From JBLMYQ01 sp050260055 (lineage in GTDB: Bacteria > Bacillota > Clostridia > Acetivibrionales > UBA4821), in assembly GCA_050260055.1 (NCBI GenBank), contig JBLNBO010000003.1:185961-249960 (forward strand): 64,000 nt of DNA, read 5' to 3'. Numbering within the stretch: the first letter of the stretch is position 1; every line of letters starts with the position of its first letter. The translations under genes were made by a program, and so were the position numbers. Shown here piece by piece: positions 8,736 through 17,129 of the stretch. The notes beneath the pieces were generated by a model. It was not told where the DNA came from. It did no database searches and was given only the letters and a program-made list of their open reading frames with translations.

Positions 8736-9473
8736 ATGGAGAATTTACTATATCCTGGGGAAAGAATTGACGACCTGCAAATCAAAGGCTTAAAAATAAT
8801 CCAAAACCCGGAGGGGTTCTGCTTTGGGATGGATGCTGTTTTGCTTTCAGGTTTTGCAAAAATAAAAAAAGGAGCAAGGGTGGTTGATCTTGGTTGTGGA
8901 ACAGGAGTTATTTCAATCCTGCTTGCCGGAAAAACAGAAGCGGAAAGCATTGTGGGGATAGAGATTCAGGAGAAGGTTGCCAATATGGCACAAAGAAGTG
9001 TTATAATGAACCAGATTGATAAAAGGGTAAAGATAATCAACACTGATTTAAAGCAAGGCCCAGAAATATTAGGGCTGTCATCAATGGATGCAGTAGTGTC
9101 CAATCCCCCATATCGTACCAAAAATTGCGGAATGGAAAACCCTGATGATGCAAAAGCTATATCAAGACACGAAATTCTTTGCACGCTTGAAGATGTCATA
9201 ATAGCATCAAAAAAGCTTTTGAAACCAGGTGGGAAGCTTTTTATAGTTCACAGGCCGGACAGGCTTGTTGATTTAATCTGCCTTCTCAGGAAGAATGACA
9301 TAGAACCCAAAAGACTTAGATTTGTACACTCAAGACCAGAAATAGCCCCAAATATGGTTTTAGTTGAAGCATTAAGGGGAGGCGGAAAACATCTGAAAGT
9401 AGAAAAGCCACTTTATATATATGAAGAAGGAACGCGATATTCTCAAGAAGTACTTGAGATATATGGACTCTAA
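8736..9473 (+). CDS. trmN6: tRNA1(Val) (adenine37-N6)-methyltransferase family protein
   Basis: A 245-residue Rossmann methyltransferase. The SAM motif I is VVDLGCGTGVISILLA (about residues 49-64) and the catalytic motif is SNPPYRTKNCG, the NPPY of N6-adenine methylases. The N-terminal DDLQIKGLKIIQ...FCFGMDAVLL segment is typical of the YabB/YfiC group, whose studied member methylates A37 of tRNA-Val. The start ATG is behind TGGAGC. In B. subtilis the order is yabB-yazA-rsmI-abrB; here the GIY-YIG gene yazA is missing and a 480-base repeat region takes its place. Confidence 0.85.
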   Translation: MENLLYPGERIDDLQIKGLKIIQNPEGFCFGMDAVLLSGFAKIKKGARVVDLGCGTGVISILLAGKTEAESIVGIEIQEKVANMAQRSVIMNQIDKRVKIINTDLKQGPEILGLSSMDAVVSNPPYRTKNCGMENPDDAKAISRHEILCTLEDVIIASKKLLKPGGKLFIVHRPDRLVDLICLLRKNDIEPKRLRFVHSRPEIAPNMVLVEALRGGGKHLKVEKPLYIYEEGTRYSQEVLEIYGL

Positions 9474-9540
9474 TTTTGAAATGGTTTTACTTTGATTAAA
9501 TTCTTGGAATTAGAACTTCTTGATTAGCGTCTTTGCAGGA

Positions 9541-9925
9541 TTTATTGCCACTTTTTACCGACGAAAATCGGCGAAAAAATATGATATATACAAGAGATAA
9601 TTTAATATTTTGGGGTTGCTCTAAAGTTATATCTCAAAATAGGAACTTAGAGTTCCTATTTTGGAATCTTTTCCTCTGCATCCCCACTACTAAGCAAGAG
9701 ATGCTAAAAACTAAATCTTCTTGCTTGCTAGTGTAACAGTTTAGAAAAAACACAGGAAAGTTTTTTCTTGTACCCTAACAGCCTCCGCGGCAAGTGAGCG
9801 GCGCCTTTTCCGCCAGTTTTGGGCGATCAAAAGTGGCAAATAAAAGCTGTTTAAGAATTGGAGGAAGTGAGTGCAAGAGCAAATCCTAGGTTTCGCTCTT
9901 GAGACGAAAACTTCAAAGTCGCTAA
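9541..9925. repeat. Composite copy of a dispersed modular repeat
   Basis: This gap between trmN6 and rsmI carries no credible gene and is built of repeat modules that recur in the leuC-leuD gap. Module C (ACCGACGAAAATCGGCG core) occurs forward at 9541-9580. Module A is reversed at 9613-9700 with the hairpin AATAGGAAC/GTTCCTATT. Module B is reversed at 9710-9815, including GAAAAAAC/GTTTTTTC and CTTGTACCCTA. Module C is reversed at 9806-9842. A second module A runs forward at 9856-9925 with the hairpin CAAGAGC/GCTCTTG. By eye, module B is about 85-90 percent identical to 42561-42668 in the opposite orientation. The element could be a non-autonomous mobile element or a structured RNA gene. Confidence 0.8.
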
Positions 9926-9951
9926 CAAAGAACATAAAAAAGGAGAAAAAA

Positions 9952-10824
9952 ATGACTCAACCAGGAACGTTATTCCTTGTTGCAACGCCTATAGGCAATC
10001 TTGAAGACATGACTTTGCGCGCAATACGCACGCTTAAGGAGGTTGACCTTATTGCAGCTGAAGATACAAGACAAACCTTAAAACTTTTGAATAATTTTGA
10101 AATCTCTAAGCCGTTAACCAGTTTTTACAGACATAATGAGGGAATTAAAAAGGATGTAATAGTTGAACGGCTATTAAAAGGAGAAAATGTCGCACTTGTT
10201 TCTGATGCAGGGACGCCCGGTATTTCTGATCCAGGGGAAGAGCTTGTTGCAAGGCTTATTCAAGAAGGAATAAAAGTTGTTCCAATTCCAGGGGCATCAG
10301 CGGTTATTTCTGGAGTTATTGTGTCTGGATTGCCTTGCAGCCGATTTGCTTTTGAGGGTTTTCTTCCTATGAATAAACGAGTAAGAAAGGAAAGGCTTGA
10401 AAACCTAAAAAGAGAAACTCGGACTATGGTTTTTTATGAAGCGCCTCACAAACTTCTTTACACCTTGAAAGATATATTTGCGGTTTTTGGAGAAAGGCGG
10501 ATAGCAGTAGCGAGGGAAATTACAAAAATATTTGAAGAAGTGCTGAGAATGAACCTTTCAGAAGCTATTGATTATTATAATAAAAATCAAGCAAGAGGAG
10601 AATTTGTTTTAATACTTGAAGGCTCAAATGAAGAACTGTTAGAAGACAAACAAGAAGAGACATTGACAGCAAGCGAAATTGTCGAAAGGTATTTAGAACA
10701 GGGAATGGGGAAAAAAGAGGCAATGAAAAAAGCTGCTAAGGAAAAAGGGATTTCCAAAAGAGAGGTTTATAGCAAAATGTTAAAAGAAAAAACCGGCCAT
10801 CTTGATTGTAAAGATGACCGGTAA
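9952..10824 (+). CDS. rsmI: 16S rRNA (cytidine1402-2'-O)-methyltransferase RsmI
   Basis: The start is the ATG after AAAAAAGGAG; the frame runs 27 codons further upstream, but only into repeat DNA. The 290-residue product begins with GTLFLVATPIGNLEDMTLRA and contains LVSDAGTPGISDPGEELV and VVPIPGASAVISGVIVSGLP, the tetrapyrrole-methylase fold signatures of RsmI. It methylates the ribose of C1402 in the ribosomal decoding centre. A C-terminal helical segment (TASEIVERYLEQGMGKKEAM) completes the usual length. Its 3' end overlaps a terminator for the convergent abrB gene. Confidence 0.95.
   Translation: MTQPGTLFLVATPIGNLEDMTLRAIRTLKEVDLIAAEDTRQTLKLLNNFEISKPLTSFYRHNEGIKKDVIVERLLKGENVALVSDAGTPGISDPGEELVARLIQEGIKVVPIPGASAVISGVIVSGLPCSRFAFEGFLPMNKRVRKERLENLKRETRTMVFYEAPHKLLYTLKDIFAVFGERRIAVAREITKIFEEVLRMNLSEAIDYYNKNQARGEFVLILEGSNEELLEDKQEETLTASEIVERYLEQGMGKKEAMKKAAKEKGISKREVYSKMLKEKTGHLDCKDDR
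10785..10822 (-). terminator. Terminator of abrB, lying inside the rsmI 3' end
   Basis: Read on the minus strand, ACCGGTCATCTT and AAGATGGCCGGT pair around TACAATC and run into TTTTTTC. The stem is coding sequence of rsmI on the other strand. Only the minus strand has the T-run, so it should stop abrB transcription. Confidence 0.8.
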
Positions 10825-10851
10825 ACCGTATGGCTGTAAAATAAATAGGAG

Positions 10852-11091
10852 TTATGATTTAAGTTCTTTTAAGCAGCCAGGACAAACATTTTTGCCTTTG
10901 TAAACTACAACGTCTTTTGCGTCTCCACAGAAGATGCAAGCAGGCTCGTATTTCTTTAAGATGATTGTTGCACCATCGACGTAGATTTCGAGAGCATCTT
11001 TTTCAGCGATATCAAGAGTTCTTCTAAGCTCAATTGGAAGAACAACGCGCCCTAGCTCATCTACTTTTCTAACAATACCTGTTGATTTCAT
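10852..11091 (-). CDS. abrB: AbrB-family transition-state regulator
   Basis: A 79-residue protein behind AAGGAGG. Residues 1-50 are the swapped-hairpin DNA-binding domain (STGIVRKVDELGRVVLPIELR), nearly the consensus of B. subtilis AbrB and Abh. Residues 53-76 add CIFCGD...VCPGCLKEL, a four-cysteine zinc ribbon found in many clostridial AbrB proteins and absent from B. subtilis AbrB. AbrB proteins repress post-exponential and sporulation genes by binding AT-rich DNA as tetramers. Its position next to rsmI is conserved in Bacillota. Confidence 0.93.
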   Translation of the reverse strand: MKSTGIVRKVDELGRVVLPIELRRTLDIAEKDALEIYVDGATIILKKYEPACIFCGDAKDVVVYKGKNVCPGCLKELKS

Positions 11092-11243
11092 GAAATATTC
11101 CTCCTTAGTCCTCTAACATTTTTCGACATTCTTTGCATTTCTTATAATAACATAAATGTAAAAATACGTCAATATAAAATCACAAATTTTTTAATATTTG
11201 GAAATAAATAATTATATGCTACAAAAGAGGGGAAGAGAGTAAA

Positions 11244-12218
11244 ATGCTTGAAATAAGCCAGGAATTAAAGGATTGTCTTGTTAAGGCAAGTCAAAAGATT
11301 TCAAAAAAGTATCTGCATGAGATGGTAAAAGACAAACAAATTATCAGGAGAATGATTAATTTAAGAATTGATAAAATACAACAAATTTCGTCAAAAAACG
11401 CGGAAAATCTTGTAGAAAAATATGCGCAAAAAGGGATAGTTGCTGTCGATAGTTCTATTTATTCAACTGGAAATTCATACCCTCATTATATTTCAATAAT
11501 GCAAGCAAAAGCAAGGTCTACAAACAAAAAGGAAAATGAAATTATTAAAGCGGAAGTTTACTCTCCTCTTGTTGAAGATAATAGAAACCAAAACGGAGGA
11601 TTATCTAAGCAGGAAAAAGATGAAAAGAGCCGTTTGAAAAAGCTTGCTAGGCTTGAGATTAAAACAGCGCATGAAGCATTAAAAAATATGACGGCTTCAT
11701 TGATAATGGCAAATGGCCCTTTAACAAGGTATAATGATTGCTCAGGGGAAGAATGGGAAGCATTTACCGCAAAAGCGATGGAAACAAATACTATAATTAT
11801 TGGTATAATAGAAAATGTGAATACAGATGAAACTGCAAAAAGATTTAAAAAACTTATTCCAGAACAGCAAGAAAATGCTTATGATAGGGAAATGCTTTTT
11901 GGCGTCCTTGATAAAGGAGAGTATTTTATTCTGAAAGATTGGGAAGACGAAGGTATTAAAAAATGTTTTGTAAGAATGTCTAACAATCCATCTGTAATAT
12001 GCGTAGAATACCTTGAAAAACAAGAAGAAAAACTTCTAGAGGCTTTGTCTTTATTATTAGCAATCACACCTGAGGATGGAGCAGGAATACCTCTTTGGCT
12101 GCAAATAGTTAATTCAGAGGTTTGTATAACTGAAAAATTGGGTAAGAGTCTGATTGAAACATATTTTGAACCTGAAATAAGATATAAAATGATTAGCTCA
12201 AAAGAAAAAAAATACTAA
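11244..12218 (+). CDS. nurA: NurA-domain nuclease, partner of HerA
   Basis: A 324-residue protein starting at an ATG behind GAGGGGAAGAGAG. The N-terminal half is helical. GIVAVDSSIYSTGNSYPHY around Asp69 matches the first NurA metal motif. The later family motif with the form DG-x-L reads LIMANGPLTRY here, so an expected aspartate appears to be asparagine; this weakens confidence in catalysis. NurA enzymes are RNase-H-fold 5' nucleases working with the HerA translocase on DNA ends. The herA gene follows after 22 bases on the same strand, which supports the assignment. Confidence 0.75.
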   Translation: MLEISQELKDCLVKASQKISKKYLHEMVKDKQIIRRMINLRIDKIQQISSKNAENLVEKYAQKGIVAVDSSIYSTGNSYPHYISIMQAKARSTNKKENEIIKAEVYSPLVEDNRNQNGGLSKQEKDEKSRLKKLARLEIKTAHEALKNMTASLIMANGPLTRYNDCSGEEWEAFTAKAMETNTIIIGIIENVNTDETAKRFKKLIPEQQENAYDREMLFGVLDKGEYFILKDWEDEGIKKCFVRMSNNPSVICVEYLEKQEEKLLEALSLLLAITPEDGAGIPLWLQIVNSEVCITEKLGKSLIETYFEPEIRYKMISSKEKKY

Positions 12219-12240
12219 TTATTACAGGGAGGAAAGGAAA

Positions 12241-14073
12241 ATGCAGGTAGTTGGAATGACCACACAGCAGGAGTTTTGGGTGGCTTCGAAGGAAAGAAGA
12301 TTTAAGATAAATGAACTGCTTGTTGCTGAAGATAGTTTTCAATCAAAAGTTATTGGGGAAGTAATCGAAGCGAGTTCATACAATAAATACATTCCTTTTT
12401 CGGTTGAAAATGAAATGGTTGATGCTTCTATTCTTAAATCCCTTAAAGTACTTGGTTATGATATAAGTTCAGATACAATACATATTGCAAGAGTAAGGCT
12501 TATGGTTGAAGCTTCTTATCCAATAGAAACAGGAGCTGTTGTTAGGCCAGCCAAAATTGAAGAATCTCAACAATACCTTCTTCCCAAAAACCCGCACAGG
12601 GGATTGGTAATGGGAATTATTAAGAGCACCGAGGATGTTTATCAAGGATTAAGCGTAGACTTGAAAAATATTGTGTATACATTCAAAGAAGGAAATCTCG
12701 AGAAACAAAAACAGGTGCCATTTATTTTTGACATTCATAATATTGCCCAATATCCCCATATAGGGGTCTTTGGAGGCTTTGGCTCGGGAAAATCTTATGC
12801 AATGAGGGTTTTTCTTGAAGAAATAATGCGAAAAAAGATACCGGCAATAGTGTTTGACCCTCATTATGAGATGGACTTTAGTAATTTATCCATCCAGGGA
12901 AGCGAAGAGAATATCTACGCTAATGCATGCAAAATTTTAAAGGTGGGATATAACGTTGGTATCAATTTCCATGGTTTAACGACTGAGGATTTAAAGAGCC
13001 TTCTTTCTTACGCAGGAGCCTTGTCCGAGGCAGTAAGTACGTCGGTAGATATACTTAAAAAGAAAAATGACACATTTGATTCTTTTAACCAGAGAGTAGA
13101 TTTGCTTTGCGAAGGTATGGAATTAGGAAAGCCTAAAATTCAAGAACTTATTTCAGCAACACATAATACCTATGAAAGAGGAAAATTTGAGGACATGATT
13201 AATGTCCTAAATGAATATTCAAACCAGGTTACGCTTATGTCGGCAAACATTATTGCATCAAGATTAAAAAGGCTTCAAAGCGAAGGAATATTCAATAGCG
13301 ATATTTCTCCCATTGAAGAAAGCTTAAAAAGAAGAAAAATTGCCGTAATACAAGGTAATACAAGGATATTACAAGTATTTTCAAGCTATTTGCTGAACAC
13401 TATTTATAGAAAAAGACGAATATACAAAGATTTTAAAATAAAAAAAGCAACATCTGAATATTTTCCTCCTTTTCTTGTGGTAACTGAAGAAGCACATATT
13501 TTTGCACCTAAGAGCTATGAAACATCAACAAAATTTATTTTTAGAGAAATTGCACAGGAAGGGAAAAAATACGGGGTATTTTTATTTCTTGCTACACAAA
13601 AACCGGCATTGCTTGATGATGCTGTAATGGCACAGTTAAGTTCCAAATTCATATTCAAAACAGTGAGAGCGTCTGATATTGCTGCAATTAGGGAGGAAAC
13701 AGACATAGATCCGGAGGAAGCAGCAAGATTGCCTTATCTATGTCCTGGAGATGCTTTCTTTTCATCTGCGACAATGGGAAGAACAATAAGTATAAGAATA
13801 AGGGATTCATTTACTGAAAGCTCGCATATTAAAGATCCGTTTGAAGAGTTACAAGAGGTTACACATACGAACGAGCAGGATTTAGTAAAATATATTTTGC
13901 CTAAACTTCCTTTTGACGAAGATTCACTGGCTAAGGTTATAGAAGAAATTAACCAAGAGGCAGGAGCAAGATTCGACCAGAATGAGTTTATCAGGAATCT
14001 GGACAGTCTTGCGGCACAAAAAAAGATTCAAAAAAGGCAGACACCGTTCGGATGTATTTATGATAAGATTTAA
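12241..14073 (+). CDS. herA: HerA-like hexameric DNA translocase ATPase
   Basis: A 610-residue protein behind GGGAGGAAAGGAAA. The N-terminal 130 residues resemble a HAS-barrel. Walker A is GGFGSGKS (residues 178-185), followed by AIVFDPHYEMDF. Walker B is FLVVTEEAHIF with the HerA/FtsK-type glutamate, then GKKYGVFLFLATQKPALLDD and a late arginine-containing region. HerA hexamers pump DNA and power NurA. In archaea the pair acts in end resection; in bacteria HerA proteins also occur with different effectors in anti-phage systems. The terminator after it ends this two-gene unit. Confidence 0.88.
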   Translation: MQVVGMTTQQEFWVASKERRFKINELLVAEDSFQSKVIGEVIEASSYNKYIPFSVENEMVDASILKSLKVLGYDISSDTIHIARVRLMVEASYPIETGAVVRPAKIEESQQYLLPKNPHRGLVMGIIKSTEDVYQGLSVDLKNIVYTFKEGNLEKQKQVPFIFDIHNIAQYPHIGVFGGFGSGKSYAMRVFLEEIMRKKIPAIVFDPHYEMDFSNLSIQGSEENIYANACKILKVGYNVGINFHGLTTEDLKSLLSYAGALSEAVSTSVDILKKKNDTFDSFNQRVDLLCEGMELGKPKIQELISATHNTYERGKFEDMINVLNEYSNQVTLMSANIIASRLKRLQSEGIFNSDISPIEESLKRRKIAVIQGNTRILQVFSSYLLNTIYRKRRIYKDFKIKKATSEYFPPFLVVTEEAHIFAPKSYETSTKFIFREIAQEGKKYGVFLFLATQKPALLDDAVMAQLSSKFIFKTVRASDIAAIREETDIDPEEAARLPYLCPGDAFFSSATMGRTISIRIRDSFTESSHIKDPFEELQEVTHTNEQDLVKYILPKLPFDEDSLAKVIEEINQEAGARFDQNEFIRNLDSLAAQKKIQKRQTPFGCIYDKI

Positions 14074-14093
14074 AACGAAAGAATACTTGAATA

Positions 14094-14136
14094 ACTCCCC
14101 AATATATTTATTATAGATAAGTGTATTGGGGTTTTT
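14094..14136 (+). terminator. herA terminator whose 3' arm carries the spmA ribosome binding site
   Basis: CCCCAATATA pairs with TGTATTGGGG (one mismatch) across about 16 bases and is followed by TTTTTC. The spmA ATG starts two bases later, and its only ribosome-binding-like sequence, TTGGGG, is the 3' arm of the stem. Confidence 0.75.
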
Positions 14137-14137
14137 C

Positions 14138-14722
14138 ATGCTGAATTATATATGGGCAGGAATGCTTGTTATTGGTATTGTTACAGGATTTTTAACAGGA
14201 AGAGTCGATGAGGTTACCAAGGCTTTGCTTGATTCATCAAAGGGAGCGGTTGATCTTGCTATTGCCCTGCTCGGAGCTCTGTGTTTATGGACCGGAATAA
14301 TGGAAATTGCTTCGCGAGCAGGTATTATAAGCTCAATTTCCAATTGGGTAAGGCCGGTTACAAAATTTCTTTTTCCAGGAGTCCCTAAAGACCACCCGGC
14401 ACAAGCATGCATGATAATGAATATGTCTGCAAATTTCCTAGGTCTTGGAAATGCAGCAACTCCTTTGGGGCTAAAGGCTATGAATGAATTGCAAAGGCTA
14501 AACAGAGGGAAATCCACGGCAACCGATGATATGTGCATGTTTTTAGTGATTAATACCTGTTCAATACAATTAATACCTGCAACCTTGATTGCCCTTCGTT
14601 CCGCGGCGGGGTCTGCCAATCCTTCTGCAATCATCTGTGCTGTATGGATTACTTCATTATTCAGCACTGCTGTGGGAGTAACTGCGGCAAAGATATTTGC
14701 GAGGATATGGAAAGAAAAATAA
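14138..14722 (+). CDS. spmA: Spore maturation protein A
   Basis: A 194-residue integral membrane protein of the nucleoside-recognition/SpmA family. The start is ATG after TTGGGGTTTTTC. Several hydrophobic helices are visible, with ALLGALCLWTGIMEIASRAG, MIMNMSANFLGLGNAATPLG and VINTCSIQLIPATLIALRSA as family hallmarks. SpmA and SpmB act in the spore core dehydration step. Here spmB is not the next gene but lies 1.8 kb away beyond two genes on the opposite strand. Confidence 0.9.
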   Translation: MLNYIWAGMLVIGIVTGFLTGRVDEVTKALLDSSKGAVDLAIALLGALCLWTGIMEIASRAGIISSISNWVRPVTKFLFPGVPKDHPAQACMIMNMSANFLGLGNAATPLGLKAMNELQRLNRGKSTATDDMCMFLVINTCSIQLIPATLIALRSAAGSANPSAIICAVWITSLFSTAVGVTAAKIFARIWKEK

Positions 14723-14750
14723 AAAACTCCTCCTTATTGGAGGAGTTTTA
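14722..14750. terminator. Bidirectional terminator between spmA and the hydrogenase-like gene
   Basis: AAAACTCCTCC and GGAGGAGTTTT pair around TTATT with A- and T-runs on both flanks, so it can stop both convergent genes. Confidence 0.88.
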
Positions 14751-14754
14751 CTTA

Positions 14755-16089
14755 TTATTCATGTTCTTTTGAATGCTTGTTATAAAAAGATTCAAGGAAA
14801 TGATGGCATTGTTCAGGTCTATAAAGGCCATTTAAAATTGCTTTGGTCATGTTTGTGCATGAAGCATAGCCACAGGCACCACAATTTTTTATATCTTTCT
14901 TCTCGAATTTTCCCATTTGCTCATTTATAATATCTGTTACTTCTGGAGTAGGTTCCTGCAGTGTTTTTGATGACTCCGACTTATCAGTATAGTTCCTCGA
15001 GAAGTCGATATCTTCCATATTCTTTAAAGATTCATCAAGCTTAGTCAAATATTCTGTGGAAGAATAATAATTCTTTTGATGATTCTCTAATCTTTCTGAT
15101 TGCATTTTAAGAATATCATCAGTAGTTCTTTCGTTATAAATGGTTCCAGTGCCTCTATTACAGCCATGGAGGCAGTTGAGAACATCAACTATTACTACAT
15201 CGCATTCTCCTCTATTAATTTCATCCTCAAGTTCATTAAAGAATTCTTCATATATTTCTACGCCTTCTGTTCTTCTAACCTGATTAAGCTTCAAAGGAAC
15301 ATTGTACCTCTTAAATGTTTCATGAAGTCCTCCTGGCTGAGAGAAGAGGAGGCCTTTTTCTGCTTCTAAGGGGCCATCAAATTCTGCTTTTTGGAAATCT
15401 TCGAGATTAATTCCATTATCGGCAAAATACTTTTTGAGACCAGCAATGGTAACATTATAACTAACCATGCCTTTAGTATTTGGATCTTCAAACTCCCGCT
15501 TTTTAGCAGCACAAGGGCTTATAAAAGCAAGTTTCAATCCCGGATGATTATGATGAACCCATGCTGCCATATCCATTGTAGGACTCCCTGTTGGAGCCAG
15601 ATATTGCATAAGATTTGGTTTGTAAAGCTCAATATAAGAAACAACGCAAGGGCAAGGCTGGGCAATAATAGGAGTTTTAGCCCCATTTTTTATAGCTTTT
15701 AAATACTGATAAGTAGTTATCTCTGCACCAAATGAGACGTCAAAACTCATAGATACATTAATAGTTTTAAACCAGCCAAGAAGGTTTTTAAGCTGATGAG
15801 GGAAATTTACATCTGTGGCTGGAGCCACTAATACGGCAATCTTTTCGCCATTTCTTAAATCGTTAATAAATTTTTCAGTATCATCAACAATATATCTCGC
15901 CTTATGCGTACAGGCCTTAACACAAGCGCCGCACCCGATACAAAGATTTGAATTTATTCTTATTCCCTCATTAGCGTCGGATGCATTATTGCAGTACTTT
16001 ACAGGACAAACGCCAATACATAGATGACAATTAGTGCATTTTTCCTTATCAACCTTAATTACTTCTGGCAGATTTATGTTATTAGACAT
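14755..16089 (-). CDS. [FeFe]-hydrogenase-like protein, putative sensory (group D-like)
   Basis: The start is the ATG behind GGAGGAGATTAAT, giving 444 residues. Order: two [4Fe-4S] clusters (CTNCHLCIGVCPVKYC and CIGCGACVKACTHKARY), the [FeFe]-hydrogenase H-cluster domain, then a C-terminal Fe-S motif (CGACGYASCTNMTKAILNGL...C). The three H-cluster motifs diverge from catalytic enzymes: L1 reads QPCPCVVSYIE instead of TSCCPxW, L2 reads SPCAAKKREFE, and L3 reads NCLHGCNRGTG without the GGGQP tail. All bridging-cysteine positions still look present. This fits the putative sensory hydrogenases rather than bulk H2 producers. Function is inferred from family layout only. Confidence 0.78.
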   Translation of the reverse strand: MSNNINLPEVIKVDKEKCTNCHLCIGVCPVKYCNNASDANEGIRINSNLCIGCGACVKACTHKARYIVDDTEKFINDLRNGEKIAVLVAPATDVNFPHQLKNLLGWFKTINVSMSFDVSFGAEITTYQYLKAIKNGAKTPIIAQPCPCVVSYIELYKPNLMQYLAPTGSPTMDMAAWVHHNHPGLKLAFISPCAAKKREFEDPNTKGMVSYNVTIAGLKKYFADNGINLEDFQKAEFDGPLEAEKGLLFSQPGGLHETFKRYNVPLKLNQVRRTEGVEIYEEFFNELEDEINRGECDVVIVDVLNCLHGCNRGTGTIYNERTTDDILKMQSERLENHQKNYYSSTEYLTKLDESLKNMEDIDFSRNYTDKSESSKTLQEPTPEVTDIINEQMGKFEKKDIKNCGACGYASCTNMTKAILNGLYRPEQCHHFLESFYNKHSKEHE

Positions 16090-16122
16090 ATTAATCTCCT
16101 CCATTAATTATTATTTTATCAA

Positions 16123-16305
16123 TCAAGAAAACTCTTTCCTAACTATTTCCATTGCCTTAATAAATTTTTCAATATTTTCAGGCGAATCAGGAATTTCTAC
16201 GGCCTTTGGAGATGCTGTACTAGTAAGAATTGCAAGGCGTATTTGAGCTGTAAGACCGCCGAGTTTTTTTGCTTCGGCATACATTTCAACTAATTTTTGT
16301 CCCAT
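16123..16305 (-). CDS. Small conserved protein upstream of the hydrogenase-like gene
   Basis: A 60-residue protein starting at the ATG eight bases after AAAGGAG. It reads MGQKLVEMYAEAKKLGGLTA and is mostly helical, without cysteines or membrane segments. It lies 33 bases upstream of the hydrogenase-like gene on the same strand, so the two form a likely operon. I do not recognise a named family. A partner or regulator of the hydrogenase-like protein is a guess from context. Confidence 0.7.
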   Translation of the reverse strand: MGQKLVEMYAEAKKLGGLTAQIRLAILTSTASPKAVEIPDSPENIEKFIKAMEIVRKEFS

Positions 16306-16556
16306 GGTTTTCACTCCTTTCATTGAATAATAAAAGGTTCAAATTGGAAAGAATGGTATTATAAAGAGAAGTATATTTGAGAATAAAAAGCGTTAAATGG
16401 ATATATTCTAGAAAGGTATCAAAAATCCTCTTTTTTCGACACCTTTAAACAATTCCAATATTGGATATGTTACTCACATAAGGGAAGTATTTTTTAAATA
16501 AAGTTATTAGGAAAACAAAAGAGGAATATTATAAGAAAAAAGAAAAGATTTTTGAT

Positions 16557-17084
16557 ATGAACGTGCTTAATTTTATTTCTGTTTCTGCAATTCCTGCAGT
16601 CGTTATGCTAATAGTGGTCATAGGAATTATGAATCGTGTAGAAGTTTTCGATTCTTTTACGGAAGGTGCAAAAGAAGGGATAGCTACAACAGTTAGAATT
16701 ATTCCGCCGCTTGTAGGGTTAATGGTTGCAGTTGGTGTTTTTCGCGCATCTGGAGCTCTCGATATATTAATAAAATTAGTTGCTCCGTTTTTCAATTTCA
16801 TAGGAATACCTTCAGAAATACTTACTTTGGCTTTGGTTAGGCCAATTTCAGGGAGTGCGGCGCTTGCAGTTGTTGCTGATATTATGAAAATCTTTGGTAC
16901 AGATTCATTTATAGGCTTAGTAGCTTGTACAATTATGGGTTCTACAGAAACGATATTTTATACGCTCACAGTATATTACGGTTCGGTGGGAATAAAAAAA
17001 ATAAAATATACGCTATATGCGGCGCTGATTGCGGATACGGTGGGGGTTATTGTTGCAGTCAACCTTTGGAGATTAATTTTCTAG
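16557..17084 (+). CDS. spmB: Spore maturation protein B
   Basis: A 175-residue membrane protein of the SpmB family. It shows VEVFDSFTEGAKEGIATTVRI, IIPPLVGLMVAVGVFRASGALD, VRPISGSAALAVVADIMKIFG and GLVACTIMGSTETIFYTLTVY, all typical of SpmB. No good ribosome binding site precedes the ATG (only AGAAAAG), so translation may be weak. It should act with SpmA in spore core dehydration. Because the spmA terminator and two opposing genes intervene, it needs its own promoter in the 250 bases upstream, where I cannot pick out one with confidence. Confidence 0.88.
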   Translation: MNVLNFISVSAIPAVVMLIVVIGIMNRVEVFDSFTEGAKEGIATTVRIIPPLVGLMVAVGVFRASGALDILIKLVAPFFNFIGIPSEILTLALVRPISGSAALAVVADIMKIFGTDSFIGLVACTIMGSTETIFYTLTVYYGSVGIKKIKYTLYAALIADTVGVIVAVNLWRLIF

Positions 17085-17091
17085 AAAATAA

Positions 17092-17117
17092 TACTCCCTC
17101 TCTTGTAAGAGAGGGAG
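17092..17117. terminator. Hairpin between convergent spmB and purA
   Basis: CTCCCTCTCTT and AAGAGAGGGAG form an 11-base-pair stem. The plus side runs into ATAAAAGG and the minus side into TATTATTTTC, so it is a modest terminator, better for purA. Confidence 0.6.
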
Positions 17118-17129
17118 ATAAAAGGCGGG

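Noticed and set aside
9533..9935. Short open frames on both strands in the trmN6-rsmI gap
   Set aside because: They run through the repeat hairpins, lack ribosome binding sites and match the inverted repeat structure, so they are not genes.
14146..14667. 173-codon frame opposite spmA
   Set aside because: It lies entirely within spmA on the other strand, has no ribosome binding site and reads as a shadow.
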